NCBI GenBank assembly: GCA_035610835.1
Contig: CM069446.1
Span: 68,619,062-68,683,061 of the forward strand
Length of the DNA stretch: 64,000 nt
From: Ophiura sarsii
Lineage: Eukaryota > Echinodermata > Ophiuroidea > Amphilepidida > Ophiuridae
Reading direction: 5' to 3'
Shown: one piece after another, positions 44,801 to 55,833 of the stretch
Position numbering within the stretch: the first letter of the stretch is position 1
Layout of the letters: each line of letters begins with the position of its first letter
Translations under genes and position numbers: made by a program
Notes under the pieces: generated by a model
What the model was told of the DNA's origin: nothing
Seen by the model: the letters and a program-made list of their open reading frames with translations, nothing else
Databases searched by the model: none

Positions 44801-46595
44801 CCTCCAAATGGTCAAATAATTACCACAGGTGGCCACCAATTGATCAAGATATGGATACAATCATACCTTGTTACATACAGATACGTTTACTGGGTGGATT
44901 TAAATCCATAGATATAATCTTTTGTTCATATCTAATGTAACACTAACAATAAGACTAATACTGTTTTTCAGTTATTTTAACCTTTTGCAGCCATCTTATA
45001 TATTTTAAAATACTCAAACTAGATCTACAGCCCCTAGGCTTTATCATAGACATATATTGAATGCTGTCTTATTAGATTTGGGGGTATTGGTATTATTACA
45101 TATATAGTATGGTCATTTACAATACAAAACAATTGTTTTAGGTCATTTAACATCAACTTAACCACTTTTGGAGCCATTTTGGAAAGTGATACGGAGAGTC
45201 AAAATTGTCATAGAGGTGGGCCTTATATCTAAAAGCAAAAGCTTAGCAGTTTCGAACATACTATTTGGTGAATGTGATGTAATATATACTCTTGCAATTT
45301 TTTTTGTGGATTATTGTACACTATTTGTACATTTACAGCGACTATATTGGTGGCCATCTTGGATTTAAAGTATGTTATTACAATGCAAATATACTGAATA
45401 TGAGTTACTAGTGGTCTAATACATACCATCCTTATATTTTAAAACTATACTTTCATACTTTCATCATACATTTTGGTTGATATATTATACCATTTTATGG
45501 AATTTCGACAATTTGTTCAGCCATTTTGGGGCCCATATTGGGGGCCATTTTGGCTTTCTAAGTGTGTTAACAAAGCAAAACTACTAGATATGAGTTACTA
45601 GTGGTCTAATACATACATCCCATCATTAAAACTATATTTTCATCATACATTTAGGTTGATATTATCCCATTTTATGGAATTTGACAATTTTGCAGCCACT
45701 TTAGGAACTATTTTGGGGGCCATTTTGGCAGCCATTTTGGATTTTGAACTTTATTAACAGAGTTCAAATAATGGATATGAGTTACTTGTGGTCTAACACA
45801 TACATCCCATCATTAAAATTATATTGTTATCATACATTTCGGTTGATATTATGCTATTGTATGGAATTTTGACCACTTTTGACCATTCATTTGGCGGCCA
45901 TTTTGGTTTTAAATTATGTTATCAAGCAAAAAATACTAGATTTGAGTTTCTAGTGGTCTAACACATACATCCCATTGTTAAGTTCCAGTCTCATATCATT
46001 AAATAGAATAAAAAGTGGGTTTGATTTTGAACAAAATGTGATTTTTGGTGAAAATGTCTGGCAACACTGCATATACAGGAAGTATTTTCCCCAAACTCAA
46101 ATTAACATTTTTTATAAGACTAATGTCTCATCTCATCATGACATGGTCCACGTTGAAATCGGAGCGTTACCTTATGGGTTGTAAGCTATGCAGAATTGGT
46201 ATATTTGCATACTTTGAAAAAGTTGAAAAACACTCCTATTTCAAATAAATGGTATAACCCTCCGTGACACCTGGCAATTTTTTGGATACATTCAATGAAG
46301 CATTTAAGTATCTATCTACCCATAGCTTGTAATGAAAAAAAATCATGACCATTGAGTGCAATAGTTACGCAGGCTTCAAAATATAAAATTTGAAAGATTA
46401 AAAATGCCAAAATGGCAATAATCGTCCGAAAATGCCATTTTGGCTATTGCCATGGTAACAAGGATTATTTTTCAAAAATATTTCCAGATATGTTAGTTTC
46501 GGGTTAAGGTCTATCAAATATGAAAGTATAAAGAAAATCTATGACGGGCCCATGGCCACCCTATCTTCTATCGGTAGAGTCCATTGCTCTTAATA
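41890..46595. repeat. 4.7-kb foldback (giant imperfect palindrome) with ATGGCCGCC arrays
   Basis: The arms are inverted complements around about 44775. Outer: 42240-42440 pairs with 46048-46255 (AACTTTTTCAAAGTATAC/ATACTTTGAAAAAGTT; CTCCGATTTCAACGTGGACC/GGTCCACGTTGAAATCGGAG). Inner: 44335-44640 pairs with 44930-45250 (CTAGGGGCTGTAGATCTA/TAGATCTACAGCCCCTAG). The left arm is about 1 kb longer through extra sequence at about 42450-43490. AAATGGCCGCC or AAGATGGCC words recur on the plus strand in the left arm (43520, 43679, 43837, 44024, 44214, 44394) and on the minus strand in the right arm (45173, 45351, 45545, 45716, 45895). No coding frame spans it. Confidence 0.9.
43058..43405. mobile_element. 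348-bp MITE with TTA target duplication
   Basis: The left end GGCCTAAAAAAAAAAGGTTT then GAATGGCGTAAC and the right end GTTACGCCAATCAAACTTCT then TCTTTTTTTTAGGCC are inverted. TTA lies on both sides (43055-43057, 43406-43408). A TTA/TAA duplication fits PIF/Harbinger (inference). It contributes to the length difference between the palindrome arms. Confidence 0.82.
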
Positions 46596-48115
46596 TTGCA
46601 GTGTGGGACTGAATTTCAATATCATGTGACAGGTTTGGCATTATAGATTATGGGTCATTCTTTAAAAGCCCCATGACATGTTTGGCTTAATAGATTATGG
46701 GTCGTTCTTTAAAAGCGCCATCCAAACTATTGAGCCCTATAAAATGCATGATATGTCGTTCTTTAAAGGCCCCGTCCAAAAACCATCCAAACTGTTGATT
46801 TCCAATCCCACAATGCAACAAATGATAGGTCGCTCTTAAAAAGCACCGCCCATTTCAATATCATGTGACAGGTTTGGCATAATAGATTATGGGTCGTTCT
46901 TTAAAAGCCCCATCCAAACATTCAAATTGTTACGGCATGCAACAGAAGTTCGTAAATCGTTAATAAATCGCCATATTAGATTTATGTTTGACCCTTAATA
47001 TGTTTGACCCTTAATATTGCATTGTGGGAGTGAATGTTAATATCATGTGACAGGTTTGGCATAATAGATTATGGGTCGTTCTTTAAAAACCCCATCCAAA
47101 CATTCAAATTGTTACGGCATGCAACAGAAGTTCGTAAATCGTTCATCAATCGCCATATTAGAATTATGTTTGACAAGTTAATATTGCATTGTGGGCCTAA
47201 ATTTCAATATCATATGACAGGTTTGGCATAATAGATTATGGGTCGTTCTTTAAAAGCCCCATCCAAACTATTGAGCCCTCTAAAATGTATGATGGGTCGT
47301 TCTTTAAAAGCCCCGTCAAAAAACAACCATCCAAACTGTTGATATGCAATCCCACAATGCAACAAATGACAGATTGCTCAAACCAAAGAAGTTCGTAAAT
47401 CGTTATTGTTAAGGCATGCAACAGAAGTTCGTAAATCGTTGCATTGTGGGACTGAATTTCAATAATATATGACAGGTTAGGCATAATAGATTATGGGTCG
47501 TTCTTAAAAAGCCCCATCCAAACATTCAAATTGTTACGGCATGCAACAGAAGTTCGTAAATCTTTAATAAATCGCCATATTAGATTTATGTTTGACCCTT
47601 AATATGTTTGACCCTAAAATATTGCATTGTGGGACTGAAATTTAATATCATGTGACAGGTTTGGCATAATAGATTATGGGTCGTTCTTTAAAAACCCCAT
47701 CCAAACATTCAAATTGTTACGGCATGCAACAGAAGTTCGTAAATCGTTCATCAATCGCCATATTAGAATTATGTTTGACCCTTAATATTGCATTGTGGGC
47801 CTGAATTTCAATATCATATGACAGGTTTGGCATAATAGATTATGGGTCGTTCTTTAAAAGCCCCATCCAAACTATTGAGCCCTCTAAAATGTATGATGGG
47901 TCGTTCTTTAAAAGCCCGTCAAAAACAACCATCCAAACTGTTGATATGCAATCCCACATGCAACAAATGACAGATTGCTCAAACCAAAGAAGTTCGTAAA
48001 TCGTTATTGTTAAAGGCATGCAACAGAAGTTCGTAAATCGTTGCATTGTGGGACTGAATTTCAATAATATATGACAGGTTTGGCATAATAGATTATGGGT
48101 CGTTCTTTAAGAGTC
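46596..48115. repeat. Tandem array around GACAGGTTTGGCATAATAGA, about 605-bp higher-order duplication
   Basis: TTTGGCATAATAGATTATGG followed by GTCGTTCTTTAAAAGCCCCA occurs at about 46634, 46873, 47056, 47222, 47479 (variant), 47661, 47827 and 48078. Linkers include GGCATGCAACAGAAGTTCGT, AAATCG, and CGCCATATTAGATTTATG. About 46997-47490 and 47598-48090 are near-identical blocks. Confidence 0.92.
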
Positions 48116-51100
48116 AGTTTGTGTAATTTTTTAGAATTGATTCTATCCTTCAAAAAATAGATTTTTCTCATAGCTTGTGTATTGGTAGGCCCTTGGGCAC
48201 TAACAACTAGGGTGACTTTCAAAAAATAAAAAATCGACTTGTTGCCATGGTAACCCACCAAAAACCAATTTGGGCCATTTTGGACCATATTTGCCCTGAA
48301 ATTTACTCAAAATTTTCTTTTGTCAAGAACTCACTGTACCAAAACGGAATAATAAAAAAAGGTAAATATCTTACTCCTAAAGGTAAATGCCAAGTATTTA
48401 AAGGTTGCCTATTTTCATTTTTGAAATATAGGCGATTTTTGACCAAATGTATTACCTTAAAATTAATTCTGCCAGGGGTGCCAGAAATTTGTCTTTGCTG
48501 GTGTGAGTAGTTAAATGTATTGCCCTTCCAAATCTGTAAAAAGTAGCTTGGGCAAATGATATTCCTAAGTACAGTGTTGCCAGGAACAACAGCTTTTTTG
48601 AAATCTGAGCATTTTGACTAAATAAGCCTTTTAACCCTATTTGTGTTATAAAAGCATGTGTTTTTTCAATGATGTTCAATTAAAACATATTCTAATAACT
48701 CAGTTACATTATTGTTGTTGATTGCAAAGGGTAATCTGTAATAACAATTCGATCTGTTGCCATGGTATCAACCAAAAACCAATTTTGGCCATTTTGGACC
48801 AAATTTGCCCTGAAATATACTCAAAATTATGGTATGTCAAGAACTGACCATACCAAAACAGAATAATACTGGAACCTTAGAATACAATCATATCAAAGGA
48901 CTCCTCTTCCCCTACTGACTGCATCATTTAAGGGTGAATATCTTATTCTTAAAGGTAAATGCTAAGTATTTAAAGGTTGCCTATTTTCAGTTTTGAAAAT
49001 CAAGGTGATTTTTGACCAAAAGTATTGCCTTAAATATCTCCTTTTCAGGGGTGCCAGAAATATGTCCTTGCTGGTGTAAGTAGTTCAATGTATTGCACAT
49101 TCGGATCGGTAAAAGGTAGCTTGGGCAAATGATATTCCTAAGTACAGTGTTGCCAGAAACAACAGCCATTTTTAAATCTAAGCATATTTTACTAAATAAG
49201 GCTTTTTAACACTATTTGTTATAAAAGCATGTGTTTTTCCAATGATCTTCAATCAAAACATACGGTATTCTAATAACTCAGTAAACTCTTTTTTGGGTTG
49301 ATTGCAAAGGGTTATCTGTAATAACAATTCGACCTGTTGCCATGGTAACAACCAAAAACAATTTTGGCCATTTTGGACCAAATTTGCCATTAAATGTACT
49401 CAAAATTATATTATGTCAAGAACTGAAACCAAAACAGAATAATACTGAAACCTTAGAATACAATCACCTCAAAGGACACCTCTTCCCCTACTGACTGCAT
49501 CATTTAAGGGTGAATATCTTATTCTAAATGTAAATGCTAAGTATTGAAAGATTGCCTATTTTCAGTTTTGAAAATCAAGGTGATTTTTGACCAAAAGTAT
49601 TGCCTTAAAAATCTCCTTTTCAAGGGTGCCAGAAATATGTCCTTTCTGGTGTAAGTAGTTCGATGTATTGCCCATTCAGATCGGTAAATGGTAGCTTGGG
49701 CAAATGATATTCCTAAGTACAGTGTTGCCAGAAACAACAGCCACTTTTAAATCTAAGAATTTTTTCCTAAATAAGGTTTTTTAACACTATTTGTTATAAA
49801 AGCATGTGTTTTCCCATGATCTTCAATCAAAACATATTCTAATAACTCAGTAAACTCTTTTTGTGGTTGATTGCAAAGGGTTATCTGTAATAACAATTCG
49901 ATCTGTTGCCATGGTATCAACCAAAAACCAATTTTGGCCATTTTGGACCAAATTTGCCCTGAAATATACTCAAAATTATGGTATGTCAAGAACTGACCAT
50001 ACCAAAACAGAATAATACTGGAACCTTAGAATACAATCATATCAAAGGACTCCTCTTCCCCTACTGACTGCATCATTTAAGGGTGAATATCTTATTCTTA
50101 AAGGTAAATGCTAAGTATTTAAAGGTTGCCTATTTTCAGTTTTGAAAATCAAGGTGATTTTTGACCAAAAGTATTGCCTTAAAAATCTCCTTTTCAGGGG
50201 TGCCAGAAATATGTCCTTGCTGGTGTAAGTAGTTCAGTGTATTGCCCATTCGGATCGGTAAAAGGTAGCTTGGGAAAATGATATTCCTAAGTACAGTGTT
50301 GCCAGAAACAACAGCCATTTTTAAATCTAAGCATATTTTACTAAATAAGGCTTTTTAACACTATTTGTTATAAAAGCATGTGTTTTTCCAATGATCTTCA
50401 ATCAAAACATATTCTAATAACTCAGTAAACTCTTTTTTGGGTTGATTGCAAAGGGTTATCTGTAATAACAATTCGACCTGTTGCCATGGTAACAACCAAA
50501 AAACAATTTTGGCCATTTTGGACCAAATTTGCCATGAAATGTACTCAAAATTATATTATGTCAAGAACTGGAACCAAAACAGAATAATACTGAAACCTTA
50601 GAATACAATCACCTCAAAGGACACCTCTTCCCCTACTGACTGCATCATTTAAGGGTGAATATCTTATTCTAAAGGTAAATGCTAAGTATTGAAAGATTGC
50701 CTATTTTCAGTTTTGAAAATCAAGGTGATTTTTGACCAAAAGTATTGCCTTAAAAATCTCCTTTTCAAGGGTGCCAGAAATATGTCCTTTCTGGTGTAAG
50801 TAGTTCGATGTATTGCCCATTCAGATCGGTAAAAGGTAGCTTGGGCAAATGATATTCCTAAGTACAGTGTTACCAGAAACAACAGCCACTTTTAAATCTA
50901 AGCATTTTTTCCTAAATAAGGTTTTTTAACACTATTTGTTATAAAAGCATGTGTTTTTCCAATGATCTTCAATCAAAACATATTCTAATAACTCAGTAAA
51001 CTCTTTTTGTGGTTGATTGCAAAGGGTTATCTGTAATAACAATTCGACCTGTTGCCATGGTAACAACCAAAAAACAATTTTGCCCATTTTGGACCATTTT

Positions 51101-51400
51101 GGATCATTTAAGGGTGAATATCTTATTCTAAAGGTAAATGCTAAGTATTGAAAGATTGCCTATTTTCAGTTTTGAGAATCAAGGTGATTTTTGACCAAAA
51201 GTATTGCCTTAAAAATCTCCTTTTCAGAGGTGCTAGAAATATGTCCTTTCTGGTGTAAGTAGTTTGATGTATTGCCCATTCAGATCTGTAAAGAATAGCT
51301 TGGGCAAATGCTATTCCTAAGTACAGTGTTGCCAGAAACAACAGCCATTTTAAATCTAAGCATTTTTACTAAATAAGGCTTTTGAACCTTTCATTATCAA
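48116..51400 (+). repeat. Tandem array, about 572-bp unit, each with a GTTGCCATGGTAAC X-box
   Basis: Units share AATTCGACCTGTTGCCATGG, CCAAAAACCAATTTTGGCCA, ATTTTGGACCAAATTTGCC, AGGTAAATGCTAAGTATT, GGTGCCAGAAATATGTCC and AGTACAGTGTTGCCAGAAAC. X-box words start at 48241, 48756, 49336, 49905, 50480 and 51051. Odd and even units are more alike (GTAAC versus GTATC), giving an approximately 1145-bp higher-order period. Confidence 0.93.
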
Positions 51401-52240
51401 TGTGTTGTGAACATGTTTACCATACATATACCTGTTATGTATATTCAGTATTATGCCTATACCTGTCTGTATATTCCAAAAACATTTTTTTCTGGCAACA
51501 CTAGATACTACTTCGTTGTATCGCTTGTCTGCATGCTATATACTGTTCACAAGAAAGGTTGTAATTTCAGCTACTCCACACTAATAGCAAACATGTTATT
51601 TTGTCAACACTGATTTTCGTAGGTTTAGCTGGATGCTGCTGGATTTATGTACAGTGTATGTTTATGAAATTGGGTGTTATCCAGTAACCCAGGCAACACT
51701 CTTTTTCATATTACTCTTTGAAAACAACCACAAGAATGTAACCGAGTTAATAGAATATTTTTTTATTGAATAGCATTGAAAAAACACATGCTTTTATAAC
51801 AAATATGGATGAAAAGGCATATTTAGTCAAAATGCTCAAATTTTAACAAGGCTGTTGCGCCTGGCAACACTGAATATCATTTGCCCAAGCTACTGTTTAC
51901 AGATTTGAAAGGGCAATGCATGTAACTGTTACTTGAAGAGGGATTTTTAAGGCAATACTTTTGGTCAAAAATCCTTTTTTTTTTCAAAACTCAAAATAGG
52001 CAACCTTTAAATACTTCGCATTTACCTTTAAGAGTAAGATGTTTTTGGTTGTTACCGTGGCAACAGGTCACATTTTCATTACAGATAACCCTTTGCAAAC
52101 AACCACAATAATGTAACAGAGTTATTAGAGTATGTTTTGATTGAATATCATTGAAAAACACATGCTTTATAACAGATAGGGTTCAAAAGTCTTATAGTAA
52201 AAATGCTTAGATTTAAAAATGGCTGTTGTTTCTGGCAACA
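51401..52240 (-). repeat. Inverted end of the 572-bp array
   Basis: From about 51690 to 52210 the unit appears in reverse complement: AAACACATGCTTTTATAACA, GGCAACACTGAATATCATTT, GCCCAAGCTACTG, AAATAGGCAACCTTTAAATA and GTTACCGTGGCAACAGG. The plus-oriented array and this end can therefore fold back. About 51401-51690 is a spacer without recognised features. Confidence 0.85.
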
Positions 52241-52620
52241 CTGTACTTCGCCGCCGCCGAAGCCACAAAAAATAATCAAGCTTCCATCTACAACTGATCC
52301 CGTCATACCTCCTCCTTCGCGCCGTCGCCGAATCCACTTTTTTTTAAGGGGTGAAGCTTCGCGCCGCCGCCGCCGCCGCCGAAGCCGCCCGCCGTCGCCG
52401 TCGCCGCCGAAGCCACAAAAAATGAAATACCTTTCGTCTTGCACTTAAGCATATTTTCACAACGGCTCGCTCAACACTTAGGTAATTTCTACAAAGTCCC
52501 GCGTGTATGCCATTATACCCAACATACACCTTCGCGTGAAACCAAGAAAACAAAATATTGAAACTATGACAGCCGTTTTCGACGACGGCGTCGCCGCCGC
52601 GTTTTTTAAAATAGTCGAGC
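52241..52620. repeat. GC-rich GCCGCCGAAGCC block near the right end of the 12.5-kb element
   Basis: CGCCGCCGCCGAAGCCACAA occurs twice (about 52250 and 52408) in inverted orientation relative to the 117-bp array at the left end. Words such as AAGCTTCGCGCC, GTCGCCG and TTTTTTTTAAG are shared. It contains one AT-rich interval (52440-52560) without recognised features. Confidence 0.8.
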
Positions 52621-52696
52621 TTCAAAAATGGTAGGGTATTCTAAAGGTACTCCTTGGAATGTCGTCTGCAGCCGCCTGCCGCGTGGAAAGTGTTAA

Positions 52697-52970
52697 CATT
52701 TGGAATGTAAGTGAATAGGCCTTGAATATAATATTCTTGTATAAATGCATCGCGAAGTCGCATCCATTTGGCAGCGCATGACACCATTAACATTCCCGGC
52801 GCGCCGACGGCTGTGCACGGGTCGCTATCCCCAGGCTCACACCGTCATGGACAAACCGAACAAACGCCCCGTGCAAGTGCCGCCTTGCTATTCTCCCCGA
52901 GATGAGCCCGAGAAACCACTCCCCCAATAGCTGCGCATTTGAGTTCCTCTCCCCGGAACCAACAAATCAA
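52697..52970 (+). repeat. Right part of the split 1.36-kb tandem repeat
   Basis: This continues directly from the TTAA: CATTTGGAATGTAAGTGAAT, AGGCCTTGAATATAA, then CATCGCGAAGTCGCATCC and the GC-rich block ending CCGGAACCAACAA. It is collinear with 38578-38846. Confidence 0.9.
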
Positions 52971-52974
52971 TATT

Positions 52975-53085
52975 TCAATTGGGATAAAACCGTAACGGGA
53001 TGAAACCGTACTGAGATGAAACGGTAGCCGAAATTATTGGGATGAAACCGTTTTGGGATGAAACGACGTGTTTCCCATAAGATCA
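52975..53085. repeat. Minisatellite of GGGATGAAACCG words
   Basis: GGGATAAAACCGTAAC, GGGATGAAACCGTACT, GAGATGAAACGGTAG, GGGATGAAACCGTTTT and GGGATGAAACGACG follow at about 17-20-bp spacing. This is inverted relative to 35143-35290. Confidence 0.85.
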
Positions 53086-53449
53086 ACACACGCTTTTTGT
53101 CTCGCCTGATGTAATCAGAAAGAGACTATGTTATCACTATTTCTGTCCGGCGTCCGCCGTATGGCGTATGGCGTCCGCCGTGTGCCGTGTGCTAAGAAAT
53201 ACCTTTGTGACGCGATATCTGGAGATCCGTAAGGCCTATCGTGATGGGACTTGGTGGAGGGAAGGGGGTGGTGCCAGGGATACTATTAATTTTGGGATAG
53301 GAAAGTCCTATACTAACACACGTAGCGAAAACGGTGCCGTTTGCATAAATTACATAAATTATGGTAATCATCGGAATGTGTCGGTGACCGGCGTTGAACG
53401 CGTTTAACAGTGTTTAACCAGGTTTAACGTAATATTTAGTCAGCATAGG

Positions 53450-53680
53450 GCTGAGGGCGTTGTGGATTTACACAGACGACGGTGGCCACGCGAAACCTAA
53501 ATGTTGAATACGTAATGAATAAGGTGAATGAATAACACGTAATCGCGAATGTTAATCTTATCATTTTGACAAATTCATCATAATTTAGAAGAATTGTCAT
53601 CGTTAACCGGGCGATGACTGTTAAAAATAATTCAAAATAGTGCACTCCCGTTGACATATTGGGTCGTCTGAGAGACGCGT
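53450..53680. mobile_element. Eroded copy of the 318-bp MITE (28133-28450)
   Basis: The reverse complement of the 28.1-kb element: GACGGTGGCCACGCGAAACC, AATCGCGAATGTTAATCTTA, ATCGTTAACCGGGCGATGAC and TGCACTCCCGTTG match in order. The terminal CTCAGCATGC is not preserved. Confidence 0.75.
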
Positions 53681-54615
53681 GTCCAGCGTCGTGTCGTCTG
53701 CTACAATCACGCCTGATCAGTATAGCGCCACCAGTTCTAAAAGTGGACCCGATCGGCAAGCTCACTGGCACACCCCTGGTGGTGCGTTCTGTTGCTGATT
53801 GATTTTTCAAGGTCATCGGGGGTCATACAAGGTCATCGGTGTCAAATATGCTTAAAACTTTTGAGACGCGTTGTGACGCGATATCTAGAGATCCGTAAGG
53901 CCTATCTTGATGGGACTTGATGTCAGGGAAGGGGGTGGGGTGTTCTTTTGCTGATTAGATTTTCAAGGTCATTGGAGGTCATTCAAGGTCATCGGGGTCA
54001 AATATGGGGTCAAATAAGATCCGTAAGGCCGATCTTGATGGGATTTGGTGGAGGGAAGGGGGTGGTGTGTTCTTTTTGCTGATTAAATTTTCAAGGTCAC
54101 CAGAGGTCATCGGGGTCAAATAAGGGGTCAAATAGATCAGTAAGGCCTATATTGATGAGATTTGGTGGAGGGAAGGGGAGTGGTGTGTTCTTTTTGCTGA
54201 ATAAATTTTCAAGGTCATCAGAGGTCATTCAAGGTCATCGGGGGTCAAATAAGATCCATAAGGCCTATCTTGATTGGATTTGGTGGAGGGAAGGGGGTGG
54301 TGTATTCTTTTTGCTGATTAAATTTGCAAGGTCATTGGAGGTCATTCAAGGTCATCTGGGGTCAAGTAAGATCCGTAAGTCCTATCTTGATGGGATTTGG
54401 TGGACGGAAGAGGGATGGTGTGTTCTTTTGTTGATTAATTTTTTGGGGTCATCGGGGGTCAAATATGGGGTCAAATAGATCAGTAAGGCCTATCTTGATG
54501 GGATTTGGTGGAGGGAAGGGGGTGGTGTGTTCTTTTTCCTGATTAAATTTTCAAGGTCATCAAAGGTCATTCAAGGTCATCTGGGGTCAAATAAAATCCG
54601 TAAGGCCTATCTTGA

Positions 54616-55084
54616 GGGTATACACCACCATAGTCGCTTCCATTGAAACGCGTGTTAGAAACCCAGTGTTCAATCGCTTCTCCTGGGGTCTCCCTCCTTA
54701 CCTAGGATTTTCATTTTGGTTGTAAAATTTTCGTTTTTTTGTTTTCTTTAATATTATCAACATTTCATATGAGATCGACAGTCCCAGTTTTTCAGTAATT
54801 TTGATTTCGCAAAGCACCCGTCTTTTTAGTGCGTAAAAAACAGGAAAATCGGAGTTTCGGGTCGCTTCACACGTGTGATCAAGCCTTCGCCCAAGAATAA
54901 TTCATGACTTTTTACATTTCAGATTACAATCGTGAAGGTTTCAACTTTTTAATAAAACAAAAATCTAAGACCTATGGCGAAAATCTGGTCAAAATATTCA
55001 CATTTGAAGCAGCAATCAAAGTTTTTTTAGGGACTTTAGTACCCCTGCACCCTGGCCCGCGGAAGGTTATGGTGGTGTGTACCC
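54616..55084. mobile_element. 469-bp TIR element with TTGA target duplication
   Basis: The left end GGGTATACACCACCATA and the complement of the right end GGGTACACACCACCATA are flanked by TTGA (54612-54615, 55085-55088). Comparison with uninterrupted units (CCTATCTTGATGGGATTT) confirms the four-base duplication. The interior is non-coding as far as can be seen. Confidence 0.88.
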
Positions 55085-55833
55085 TTGATGGGATTTGGTG
55101 GACGGAAGAGGGATGGTGTGTTCTTTTTGTTGATTAATTTTTCGGGGTCATCGGGGGTCAAATATGGGGTCAAATAGATCAGTAAGGCCTATCTTGATGG
55201 GATTTGGTGGAGGGAAGGGGAGTGGTGTGTTATTTTTGCTGAATAAATTTTCAAGGTCATCAGAGGTCATTCAAGGTCATAGGGGGTCAAATAAGATCCG
55301 TAAGGCCTATCTTGATGGGATTTGGTGGACGGAAGAGGGATGGTGTGTTCTTTGTGTTGATTAATTTTTCGAGGTCATCGGAGGTCATCTGGGGTCAAAT
55401 AAGATCCGTAAGGCCTATCTTGATGTGATTTGGTGGAGGGAAGGGGGTTGGTGTGTTCTTTTTGCTGATTAAATTTTCAAGGTCATCAGAGGTCATCTGG
55501 GGTCAAATAAGATCCGTAAGGCCTATCTTGTTGGGATTTGGTGGACGGAAGAGGGATGGTGTGTTTTGTTTGCTGATTAATTTTTTAAGGTCATCTGAGG
55601 TCATCTGGGGTCAAATAAGATCTGTAAGGCCTATCTTGATGTGATTTGGTGTAGGGAAGGGGGTTGGTATGTTCTTTTTGCTGATTAAATTTTTCACGGT
55701 ATTACATCCCTTGCATTAACTACAATGCATACCTCTGTGACAGTGCTACATTGTATCATATGTTTCATCATCATTTCTTTCAAGTCACTTTTGATGAACA
55801 GGCGAGACGCGCCGTTCGAGAACCGCCTTGTTA

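Larger units (their letters stand above)
40154..52653. mobile_element. Candidate 12.5-kb giant foldback-type element with 8-bp target duplication
   Basis: TTGGAATG lies at 40146-40153 and 52654-52661. The termini align inverted over about 60 bp: left GGCTAAACTTTAGAATACCC, then CACCATTTTTCAAGCTC; right complement GGAGTACCTTTAGAATACCC, then TACCATTTTTGAAGCTC. Both then run through TAAAAAACGC into GGCGACGGCG-rich sequence. The interior has no gene and consists of a 117-bp GC-rich array, a CCACGCGACGACAG repeat, a 4.7-kb palindrome, an array around TTTGGCATAATAGATTATGG, an approximately 572-bp array with an inverted end, and a second GC-rich block. It may be one transposon or an assembly of older pieces bounded by one. 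Modular foldback elements with tandem-repeat TIRs are known in sea urchins (TU elements); relatedness is untested. Confidence 0.75.
39945..52692. mobile_element. TTAA-flanked CACTTTCC MITE, split by the 12.5-kb element
   Basis: The left end CACTTTCCACGCGGC (39945) and right end GCCGCGTGGAAAGTG (52678-52692) are perfect 15-bp inverted termini, flanked by CTAA (39941-39944, presumably mutated TTAA) and TTAA (52693-52696). Outside, the sequence matches the uninterrupted repeat copy at 38521-38640, whose empty site is TTAA at 38574-38577. Removing 40154-52653 and one TTGGAATG leaves about 240 bp, like the intact copy at 25172-25417. The TIR start and TTAA duplication resemble piggyBac-type elements (inference). 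Confidence 0.85.
53215..55700 (+). repeat. Tandem array, about 110-120-bp unit (AGATCCGTAAGGCCTATCTT)
   Basis: Units read AGATCCGTAAGGCCTATCTT, GATGGGATTTGGTGGAGGGA, AGGGGGTGGTGTGTTCTTTT, TGCTGATTAAATTTTCAAGG and TCATCAGAGGTCATTCAAGG. Starts lie at about 53221, 53888, 54008, 54135, 54253, 54370, 54477, 54594, 55160, 55290, 55400, 55509 and 55617. It is interrupted by a MITE copy near 53450-53680 and by the element at 54616-55084. Confidence 0.92.
53099..55808. mobile_element. Repeat block bounded by GTCTCGCCTG / CAGGCGAGAC
   Basis: Exact 10-bp inverted ends at 53099 and 55799-55808 enclose a tandem array and two nested elements. The terminal match is short, so this is a candidate unit only. 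Inside are GGCGTCCGCCGTRTG words near 53150-53190 and the 110-120-bp array. Confidence 0.45.

Noticed and set aside
47236..48064. Paired frames containing LTITIYELLWFEQSVICC
   Set aside because: They arise from two copies of the higher-order duplication of a non-coding array, and one copy has lost bases relative to the other.
53436..53816. 126-codon minus-strand open frame
   Set aside because: It crosses the boundary of an eroded MITE copy and unrelated flank, with no motif.
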